From Endomychus coccineus (taxonomy: Eukaryota > Arthropoda > Insecta > Coleoptera > Endomychidae): a DNA stretch of 64,000 bases. The position numbers were made by a program, and so were the translations under genes. The stretch is taken from NCBI GenBank assembly GCA_958510875.1, contig OY294068.1:201797997-201861996 (forward strand). Direction: 5' to 3'. The notes beneath the pieces are model-generated. The model was not told the origin of the DNA, did no database searches, and saw nothing but the letters and a program-made list of their open reading frames with translations. Numbering within the stretch: the first letter of the stretch is position 1; each line of letters starts with the position of its first letter. Below, piece by piece: positions 22,601 to 34,600 of the stretch.

Positions 22601-25600
22601 CTCTCTGAAGCTTGTTATTATAGAAAAATCTGTAGACATTTAGGGTTAATATCGATTGTTTAATTTAGTGGACTGCCCCCATCCTACATGTTCAGCTCAT
22701 GGGTATTGTGTCGAAGGATCTTGCATTTGCAAGAAAGGTTGGAAAGGACTGGATTGCGCTCAGATGGATAAAGACGCGCTGCAGTGCTTACCAGACTGTT
22801 CAGGCCACGGGAATTTCGATTTGGACACCCAAACGTGCACCTGTGAACCTCGTTGGTCTGGAGATGACTGTTCCAAAGGTATTTCAAGATCATATTCTGG
22901 TTATGGTTTTTTTTTGCATGTGATTTTTCCTTTTTTGTGATTAACACTCATCTTCGTAGGTACCTCTAGGCTGTTCTAGCATATTGCTTCGTTTAATATA
23001 ACACTTTTACATCCCTCTCCCTCACTGTTTATTTATATAAGAATTGTTCAAATAGATTTGCAACAGGAACCTACAGCCACGCCCTGATCCTTCATATTTT
23101 GAATATAATTTGTCAAGTATCTTTTACTGCAATGTAAGCTCGATTTCCCTCGACCTAAAACTGTAACGTTCCTTGTAATTTCAGAACTGTGCGATTTGGA
23201 TTGTGGAGACCATGGACATTGCGTATCCGACGCGTGCCAATGCGATCCCGGTTGGTCCGGAGAATCCTGTATCCTGAAACAATGCGATCTACGTTGCAAC
23301 GAACACGGACAATGTAAAAACGGCACGTGTCTTTGCGTCACCGGATGGAACGGAAAACATTGCACGATGGAAGGATGTCCCAATAGTTGTTCCTCGCACG
23401 GACAATGTCGCTCCAATTCGGACAGTATGTGGGAATGCCGCTGCGACAACGGATGGGACGGCCCCGACTGCAGCATATTGCTGGAACAAAATTGTAACGA
23501 CGGAAGGGACAACGATAAAGGTCAGAAACTGGTACTCTTTCATTTATTTTTCCTGGCAAATACATTGACACCTACGACTCATGCCGGGGTGCCGTATGGA
23601 TCACATCTAGGACCTTAAATTATATTGAAACCTGAAAATTATGATATGTGTGTTCTGTAGAATTTGAAGCGAATTTTTGTAAAGCTACCGTGGTAAAAGA
23701 TATTACACAGTTATGAACTAAACATGTCGATATCTTTGTGTGAGTCTGAGACTTGTTCTAGATGGTCTAGTCGATTGTGAAGATCCGGAATGCTGCGCGA
23801 ATCGCGAATGTCGAACGAGTCAACTATGTGTTTCTGCTCCTAAGCCCATCGACATCCTCCTCAGGAAACAACCACCGGCAATAACGGCTTCGTTTTTCGA
23901 ACGAATGAAATTTTTGATTGACGAAGGCAGTTTGCAAAACTATGCCCGTCAAGGAACGTTCAATGAAAGGTAAGGTTTTTTAATTTCCTCTTCCTTGCGA
24001 CAGTATTTTCTCGACCTTGATGTATCTTGAAAATGTTGAGTGTTTAATTGTTTTATGTACTAGGAAACTTCTAGAAGCATTGTTGTGCCCCATGTTATAA
24101 TCACCTCCCAATTTTTTTGTGATTTTATATCACTTTTATGTTGATTCGATGCTTAATGTTTTTTACCCCAATAAATCAGTAGATAATTATTGTCGTTTTT
24201 CAAAACATTAATCATCTTTTGTTTTGGAATTAAACTGTATATCGAAAATGTTCCGAGCTAGTAGTTACCTATACCTATTACTTATTACAATAAATTATTC
24301 TGGTAGTATCCTGGAGAGATTACAAATTCAAAAGAATCCTTCTCAAAAATCATTGATTCTCTATGAATCATATTTCGAAACCTGTCGATATCTGAATGAG
24401 CAAATACTAGTTTATGAATATAGAGAAAACGGCTATTTAAAAAAAAATCATTTCGACTCAACAATACAATCTATTTCAAAATCGGAACCGATTTTGATCG
24501 ACTTTGCACAATGATTCAATGAATTTCTAATCCGACTAGTATGAATTATTGGAACTTGAAGGCTGAATAACTTGGACGTGACTAATAAATGGAAGACTAA
24601 AAAGTAGACAAATCGAGTCGTTTATGAACTTGAACCTTCAATTCAGAGAAACTATCAAAAACACTTTCATAGTATGAGAACAATCCACTTCACGCTTTAA
24701 AACACGTATTCATTTGATTTTACTCACATTTTTTTATCTTACATACATGTTATACGAAAAGTAACTTGGCAATTTTTTTTTCACAATTCAACTTCATCTT
24801 ATCTTTGTTATAAAACGAACATATTGGTATAATAGTTCAATTCCAATTAATAAAATTTGCTAACGATTTGGCTTTTTTGTTCTTCCCGCTGCGCAGTGTG
24901 TTTTGGAATCACTTCAACACAAGGTAAGGCCGAGGCCATTTTTTATAATCATCTGGTAGATAGTTTTGCCTGGTTTGTTTCCATTTTGTAATCCAATTGT
25001 GTACGTGGAATTTTGTTTGGCTTCGTTTTATGTCATTATTTTCTTTTCAGATTAAACTTCTGTTAGATTATTGAGAACTTTCAATGAAAAATACAATTCA
25101 TCTTCAAAAATGAATATGATATGGTTTCTTAGTTGCCTTCGATATTGATTAACTTGAGCAGATATCGGAGACCACAGAATAATTAGAAATGTATCAAATG
25201 ACCTCCTACAGAAAAAAACATTCTTACAAATGTCGAAGATTAATTAATTGTAGCAATTTTTTTTTAAATGCCTCTCCTCTTCCAAATAGATATGTACCCA
25301 ACGTTTTACCTTATTTTCTTCATCAGCCGGTCCGCTGTGGTTCGAGGAAAAGTGGTCACTCAAATGGGCAATGGTCTGATGGGAGTTCGAGTCAGCACAA
25401 GCACCCCGTTAGAAGGATTTACTTTAACCAGAGACGACGGTTGGTTCGACCTGTTAGTAAATGGTGGAGGTGCTGTCACACTACAATTTGGTAGAGCTCC
25501 GTTCCGTCCTCAGAAACAAATAGTCTTCGTACCTTGGAATGAAGTTATTATCATCGATAACATCATAATGATCACGGGAGAAGAGAAAACGACAGTAATC

Positions 25601-28600
25601 AACGCGCCCCCTTGTACAGTACACGATTACGATACGATGAAACCGGTGGTTTTAGCCACGTGGAAACACGGTTTCCAAGGAGCTTGTCCGGACAAGAGTG
25701 CCATTCTGGCCGAGTCGCAGGTGGTGCAAGAGAGTCTACAGATCCCTGGAACCGGATTGAATCTGGTCTATCATAGTTCCCGAGCTGCGGGATATTTATC
25801 GACAATCCAATTACAACTCACCCCCGAAATTATACCCCCGGCGTTAAATCTGATCCATCTGAGGATAACAATCGAAGGAATACTGTTTGAGAAAACTTTC
25901 GAAGCTGACCCGGTCATCAAGTTCACCTACTCCTGGAACCGATTGAACGTGTATAGACAACGAGTATATGGTGTCACGACAGCTATAGTCAAAGTTGGCT
26001 ATGAATACGGCGACTGTAAAGGCATCATTTGGGATGTACAAACGACAAAATTGAGCGGCCACGATATGAGTATCTCCGAAGTTGGAGGTTGGAATTTGGA
26101 CATTCATCATCGTTATAACTTCCATGAGGGTTCGTAGCGTTAATTCATTCATATTCTCATGTACTAATAACCCATAATGTTACAGGAATCTTGCAGAAAG
26201 GCGACGGTTCAAACATTTATCTGAAACACAAACCGAGAGTCATTCTAACAACGATGGGCGATGGCCATCAGAGACCACTAGAATGTTCCGACTGCGACGG
26301 TCAAGCTTCCAAGCAGCGTTTGTTGGCTCCTGTAGCTCTGTCGGCTGTACCGGATGGTTCGTTATTCGTTGGTGACTTCAATTTGGTTAGGAAAATTTTA
26401 ACAGATGGAACGGTCAAGACGATAGTTCGTCTAAAGTAAGTACAATATAATAACCAGGCTTGAATTATATGTAAATTCTTGAGAAATAGATATCATTAAC
26501 ACATATATCAAATATATTTTCGTCTTTACGTACGCTTTGGTCTCGCCACCATCATCAGAAGACGTTTGAAAACAAATCAACTGAAGCACCGGACTTCTTA
26601 AATTAATTGTATTAAGCAATGAACGTCTTTATCGCATTAATTTCGATTGAGAATGTCGAAACACGAATAATTGAAATTGTACCACATTAATGTGTAAAAT
26701 ATATGAATATGTAAATACAAGATTTTCAGTGACAGTCAACATGGTTTTCTTAAGGACCATAATTCGGAAACAACAGTTTTCACATTCATTGAATCGATTA
26801 TAACATCCTTAGAAAATAGAGAAATCCCATGCGGACTTTTTCTTGATCTCTCCAAGGCTTTTGACACGCCGGATCGTAAAATTCTTCTTGCAAAACTGGA
26901 GAAATACGGAGTCGGAAATAAACAATCAGCCTTTGATGGAATGCTATTTGGAATGTAGAACGCAGAGAGTGAAAATTTCGGAGGGTGGACAAAATTTCAT
27001 ATCTAGGGAATTGTTACTACAAATGGGAGTTCCTCAAGGTAGCATAATTGGCCCACTTTTGTTCTTGATCTAAATTAATGATTTACTAGAAGTTATTGCT
27101 GATGCTAGAAAGTTACTTATCAATTATACAGATGATAATAATAACAAAGTATCTGCAAATCACCTTTCCCTTCTGGAAACTGGAATTGCTTCTACGCCCT
27201 CAAAAATTGAAAATTAGTGTATGAATATCAAACTCACATTGAACAGAAGTAAGACAGACTGCATCATCTTAACGTCGAGCCACAGTAGACTGTAAATACC
27301 AGAAACATTAAATTTGAATAATCACGTTTCGGAAATGAGGGATTATTCGAGATATATTGGAATAAATATTGATAAAAACCTCAACTTGTGTAAATAAATC
27401 GAACAACGGCTGAGTTCTATCAATTATAGTTTACGTGTCATGAAACCTCAACTTGAATAAAAAACATTAAAAGTTTTTTATTATGCCAACGTTCAATCTC
27501 TGTTGAGTTTTGGGGTAACAGCTACCAGGTTAAGATGATATTCAGGCGGCAAAAAAGAGCCGGAAGAATAATTTTTGGATTAGGGCCCGAGAAAATTTTT
27601 GCCGACTTAGGCCGTCAAAATCGGTCATATTTTGCCTTGAACTTATTTGACAATAAATTTAAGATGACATTTCCAGCAGCATTTACTAACTCTGGGGGCA
27701 TCCCGCACAAGTGGACATCATCATCACTGTCCATTTTGAATATTTTAAAATATTTTCTAGCGATAAGTAGGTATTAAACCGAAATAAGTAGTGAATCTCT
27801 GACTTTTGTCACAATAATGAACAAACAGTGATTTTCAAGGAACCGATTGCATAGGCAATAAGATGGTGATCAAAAATTTTTATGCATTTATAAGAATCCC
27901 TTAATTTATGATAATCTTGATTGCGATTTCAGAAAAAATAGTATGTGTACCTCGTAGTAAAAGCATATTCCTAGACTTCAATGCTTGTTGGCCGAGAATG
28001 TATTGCTTTTACTACTATATCCACAATGTACTATTCTCATGAACATTACATGTTTCCCAGAAACCTTATTTTTAGCGTTGAGAAGTACTGGGAATATAAA
28101 TTCTTCCAGCTCCAAAATATGGTACCTGTTGGAAGAAATTATATTTTGGGCTTCTGGGATTTTTTTTCAACCTCATGCTTTAACTTCCCTAAATCAACAA
28201 AGCTCTCATTCGATTATTTTTCAGTGCTACACGAGTATCCTACCGCTACCACATGGCCCTAAGTCCCTTGGACGGTACCCTCTACATCTCCGACCCAGAA
28301 TCTCATCAGATAATACGCGTTCGCAACACGGCAGACCACAACGACCCAGAACACAATTGGGAAACAGTAGTGGGTTCTGGTGAACGCTGCCTGCCAGGTG
28401 ACGAAGCCCATTGCGGTGACGGTGCCTTGGCTCGAGACGCTAAACTAGCATACCCCAAGGGAGTCGCCGTATCCAACGACAACGTCCTCTATTTCGCCGA
28501 CGGTACCAACATTCGTATGGTCGACCGAGATGGAATAGTCACCACGGTAATCGGCAACCACATGCACAAGTCTCACTGGAAACCTCTACCTTGCGAAGGT

Positions 28601-31600
28601 ACGCTGAATCTCGAGGAGGTACATCTGAGATGGCCCACGGAACTTGCCATAAATCCCTTGGATAACACTCTGCACATCATCGATGATCACATGATTCTAC
28701 AGCTAACTCCAGATGGAAGGGTGAAAGTCGTTGCCGGTAGACCTTTGCATTGTGGATCTCCTGTGAGCGGTTTCGATATCGAATTAGCTACTCACGCCAC
28801 TCTGGTCATGCCACAGAGTATAGCCTTCAGTTCGTCTGGAAATTTGTACGTAGCCGAGAGTGACTCCCAAAGAATCAACAGGGTACGCGTGATCGGAACC
28901 GATGGTAAAATAACACCGTACGCGGGTGCCGAATCCAAATGTAACTGTTTGGAGAGAGGATGCGACTGTTTCGAAGCCGACCATTACCTGGCCACCAACT
29001 CCAAATTCAATACGATTTCCGCAGTAACCGTTAGTCCAGATGGACACGTTCATATTGGAGACCAAGCAAATTATAGGATCAGATCGGTTATGGCTAGTAT
29101 ACCAGACGCGAGCGCTAGCCGAGAATACGAAATCTACAGCCCCGAAACGCAGGAAATCAACATTTTCAACAGGTTCGGTCAACACGTGGCCACCAAAAAC
29201 ATCCTCACAGGTGAAACCAGTTACGTCTTCACGTACAACGTCAACACAAGCAACGGTAAACTAAGCACCGTTACCGACGCCGCCGGTAACAAGGTGTTCC
29301 TATTGAGAGATTACGCCAGTCAAGTTAACTCCATTGAGAACACCAAAGGCCAAAAATGTAGATTGAGGATGTCCAGAATGCGGATGTTGCACGAATTAAG
29401 TACTCCAGACAACTATAACGTAACTTTCGACTATCACGGACCCACCGGATTATTGAAAACCAAATTGGACAGCAGCGGAAGAAGTTACGTGTACAATTAC
29501 GACGAGTTCGGACGACTCACGTCGGCAGTTACGCCGACCGGTAAAGTCATTGGATTGTCTTTCGATTTGAGCTTGAAAGGTGCCACGGTTAAAGTTAGTC
29601 AAAACAATAGAGAACCGATTTCGATGCTTATCAAAGGATCCACCGTGTCGACGAAATTCGGCGAGGCCGAAACCAAAATCATTCTCCAACCGGACGGTAG
29701 CGTGACCAATATATCTCCTTGGTCACATACTGTTACAACGGACACGGTACCGTATAACGTACTAGCCGATAAAGAGGCTCTCTTGGGCGAAAGTTATCCA
29801 GTGCCGGCGAAACAACGCACCGAAATCAGCGGCGATCTAGCAAATCGTTTCGAATGGAAATATTTCGTACGACCCAATCAGCAGAATAAAGCCAAAAGTG
29901 CCACGCCTAAAGCCATCTCGAAAGTGGGAAGACGGTTGAGGGTGAATGGGGAAAATATCTTGACGCTCGAATACGATAGAGATACAGCGTCGATTTCCGT
30001 TTTCATGGATGACAAATTGGAACTGCTCAACATCAGCTACGACAGATCGGCCAGGCCGATCAGATGGGGACCTAGGAATGGGATATTCGCCGAAGTGGAA
30101 CTAGAATATGACAGGTTCAGCCGATTGAGCGGTTGGAAATGGGGAGATCTACGCGAAACGTACGTTTTCGATCGTGCCGGCCGTTTGTACGAAATTAAAT
30201 ATGGTGATGGAACTTCACTGCAATACGCCTTCAAAGATATGTTCAGTAGCTTGGTAAGTCTTCATAAATATATTATCACTTCCGCAAGTCAGTTTAGCTT
30301 CCAATTCTTCTTCGACACCTCAGAAGAAGCTTAATGGAGGCTTCTCCGGTTTGATAATAAGAATAAACATGTATACTAGGTATCTTGGATAGTAGACTTC
30401 CGCGGACAGCTAATCTTGAAAAATCTTGTCTTCCGGATGGATTCCGCGTCACAATAGCTCGACTTGATGCCGACGTTTCGACAACCATTACAGGTGGCAT
30501 CTTCAGGGCAGGCTTGAGGCTTGAACTGAAACTGGTTCTACTGGTTTCTGTAGCCGTATTTATTGTAGGAAAAATTCTTCACGCTACATAGTTCACTGCC
30601 TTTGTTCCGGTGGTTAACTTCGTTCCGGCACCTGACCCTGCCGTTGTGCGATCATGTGCGAAGTTGAATTTTCGAGGATGGGTTTCCAAATGTTGGGAAG
30701 GTAATATCCTGAGTCACGGTTCAGATTATTCGGATGTTTTAGGATTTCTATAGCTTCAGGGATTTTTCGCTGATAGAAGTTTGGGGCTCGGACTAGGATT
30801 TTAGTAACTTCAAAAAGGATTTGATGATTTGTGTTAAACTTGTGTTCCGCAAGTGCAGATCTATTGGTGTCACGAAGTCTTGTACAGCGCTCATGTTCTT
30901 TCACACGAGTAGCTACTGTCCGACCTGTTTCACCAATGTAGACTTTACCGCAAGAACAGGCAATACTATAAACACCTTCTGAGTGGAGAGGAGGAAGGGG
31001 ATCTTTGATAGTTTTGTAAAACTGAGATAATTTTGGGAGTGTGGAAAAACGGGTAGAAATATTATGTTTTTTGAGGATTTTGGAAATTCGATCTGTTATA
31101 TTTTGAATATATGGAAGATAGGCCGTGGTTAAAGCAGGTGGGAGGGTTTCTGGCTCAGGTCGATTTGGAATTTTAGGTGAAGTGTATTTCTTTATGGCTT
31201 TTTGAATGTTGTAATGGGAGAAATTGTTTGATAATAAGGCAGATGATAGATGTTTTAATTCTGATTTTAAGGATTGAGGCTGAGATAGGTTGACAGCTCT
31301 GTGAACCAGGGAGTTTATGACAGATTGCTTTTGGGCAGGGTGGTGGTGGGAAAGACCATTGAGGTATCTATCGGTATGGGTGGGTTTCCGATACACAGAA
31401 TGTCCTAAAGTACCGTCAGTCTGTCGACTAACCAATACATCCAGGAACGGGAGTGAACCTTGCGATTCGACTTCCATGGTGAAACGGATATTGGGATGTA
31501 ATGAATTTAAATGATTGAGGAAGGGAACAAGCTTTTCGCGACCATGTTGCCAAATAACGAAAGTATCGTCGACATATCTAAACCAACATTTCGGCTTGAG

Positions 31601-34600
31601 AACAGATGAGTCAATGGCATCTTGTTCAAAAGCTTCCATGAAGATATTAGCTATGATCGGTGAAAGTGGGGAACCCATGGCAGCTCCCGAGGACTGCTCG
31701 TAGAACTTGCCATCGTATAGAAAATATGTGGAGGATAGACAAAAATCGATTAACGGTAGCAAGTCCGTTGAAATGTTTTTGGCAGTAAACAGTGATTCAA
31801 CGTCGAAGCTGACGAGCGAATCGCGTGGGGTCAACTTCCAACGTTTGAAGTTTTTCAACGAAATGAAAGGAATTTAGGATAAAACTATTGGAAACACCTA
31901 CAAGGGGTTTGAGAATAGATGACAGGTATCGAGAGAGTTTATAAGTAGGAGATCCGATAGTGCTGACAATTGGTCTTAGGGGAACTGAGGGCTTATGAAT
32001 TTTAGGCAAACCATATAAACGGGGACATTTTGAACAATGGGGGATAAGAAATTCCTTATCTGAATCAGGAAGGGAAGAATGACGAATAATTTGTGAAATT
32101 GAACGTTCTATAGAGGAGGTGGGATCTTTTGGTAGAAGCTTATAGGAATTAGTTTGCAGATGTTGCAGGATTTTGTTATCATAATCTGAACGATTCATGA
32201 CAACAGTGGAGTTTCCTTTATCAGCCCTCAAAATAGGCAAATCAGGATTCGATTTGAGTGAATTGAGAGCTTGAATTAAAGGTTTAGGGCAATTTGATTT
32301 AGAAATCTTGGAATGATTTTTCATGTATACTAGGACTATCATAAAGTTATATATCAAGTAGCTCTTTTGTAATAAGTTAGTACTTTGTAATATCTCTTTG
32401 AAAAAACTTAAGTCACATTCATTTATTAAACTACTAGGGAAAATTGAACTTTTAATAGTTATTTTATTGAGTTGGTTTTTTTTTCTTTCTTCCTAAAATC
32501 ATAAATTACTATTTCTTTCGATTTTCAGCCATTGAAAGTGACAACTCCCAGGGGATCTGACTATCTTCTTCAATACGACGAAGCCGGCGCTCTACAATCG
32601 CTCACAACTCCCAGAGGACACATTCACACCTTCTCCCTACAAACGTCTCTCGGTTTCTTCAAATACCAATACTTCTCGCCGATGAACCGACATCCCTACG
32701 AGATCATGTACAACGACGACGGCCAAATACTCGCCAAAGTCTATCCGCACCAATCGGGCAGGGTGTCTTACGTCTACGACTCGGCCGGTAAACTAGAAAC
32801 CAGTTTGGCCGGCATGAGTTCGATTCAATACGTATATCACGAAACATCGAACCTGGTCAAAAATATCGAAATTATCGAGCCCAATTTCGAACTGAAACAG
32901 GAATTCAAGTATCACGCCGGCATCCTGAAGGACGAACGATTGAAATTCAACGGTAAAAGTGGTCTCGACAACGCCCACTATCGATATCAGTACGATGGAA
33001 ATGCGAGGTTATCGGGAATCGACGTGGATATTAACGGGAAGGAGTTTCCGCAGCTCAGATTGAAATACAATCAGAATCTCGGTACCTTGGAGGGCATCAG
33101 CGATTTGAGAGTGTACAGGAACACGTTTAACAGGTCCGTAATGCAAGATACCAGTAAGCAGTTCTTCACAATCACCGATTTCGATGACCACGGTCGAATT
33201 AAGACGGTTCTCATCAACATCAAATCGTTCGACGTTTTCCGATTGGAAGTGGAATATGACGCGAGGAACCGGATAAAATTGCAGAAACTGTTAGTGGGAC
33301 GATCCAATTATATGGATAGAGTTACGTACAACTCCGATGGTCACGTAATGGAGGTCCTCGGCGCGAACAACTACAAGTACGTTTACGACGAAAATGGCAA
33401 CATCATCGCAGTGCTGAAGGAAAAAGAAAAAATAACATTAGGATACGATAGCGGCGATAGAGTTGTACAATACGGCGACGTCGAATTCAACAGTTACGAC
33501 AACAGAGGCTACGTCGTACGAAGAGGCGAACAAAAATATAGATACAACTCCAGAGGACAACTCATCCACGCTTTCGAACGAGATAAATTCCAAACGTGGT
33601 ACTACTACGACGACAGAGGCCGACTGATCTCTTGCAACGACGATAAAGGAAATGTTACGCAATATTTCTATTCTAATCCGAGCATTCCAGACTTGATAAC
33701 TCACGTTCATTTCCCGAAAACCAGCAAAACTTTTAGATTCCTCTACGACGCCCGGAACGTTATCATCACGGTCGAAACGTCGGAGCAACGTTTTTACGTG
33801 GGTAGCGATCAGAACGGATCTCCTTTGGCCTTGTTCGACATCAACGGTAACTTGATCAAGGAAATTAGACGGACGCCCTACGGAAGCATCACTTTGGATA
33901 CGAATCCGGATTTCTATTTACCGGTGGACTTCCACGGTGGCATAATGGACCCCAACACGAAATTGTTGTACATCGATAAGAGACTGTACGATCCGGTGGT
34001 TGGGCAATGGATGACGCCAGCTTGGGAACAACTGGCCACGAGACTCAGCACGCCGACGGACGTGTTCATCTATCGTTTCCAGAACAACAATCCCATCACT
34101 ACGAAGGATTCGTTGAATTACATGACGAACCTGTACAGTTGGTTGAAGATGTACGGGTACGATATCAAACAGATGCTTGGATCGGAATATATCGATAAGA
34201 TGGTGTATCAACCTCAAGCTACAGTTACATCTCCTCAATTGTCGCCAGAATTTGGAGTTATGTCCGGACTGGAATGTATCGTGAAAAAGGTAAGTGTCCA
34301 CTTCTTTGTTTGTTCACAGGTTTTAACCCAAAAATACGAATCTTTTTCGCAAATACTGTGTAAAATATCATTATAATATTATTAGTATTCATTAGGATAA
34401 GAATTTATTTTAAATGGCTTTTTGAACACTCTTAATAGCCAATTTGATTCACTGAGATTCACTGTCGAAATAGAATTCTTGATATTAAATTATAAAAGAT
34501 GGGAATCACTTGGATTTCGATATATGCAGAAAACTCACTCAAACAAATAGGTATACCCCGGCGAATTCAGCTACATCACTTAGATATAAAATAGCTCCGT

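Noticed and set aside
23048..23512. Minus-strand Cys/His-rich 154-codon frame over the EGF exons
   Set aside because: Its composition is the reverse complement of EGF repeats. The plus frame joins in phase with Ten-m.
28784..29185. Minus-strand 133-codon frame in the NHL exon
   Set aside because: Antisense of the conserved NHL propeller coding region.
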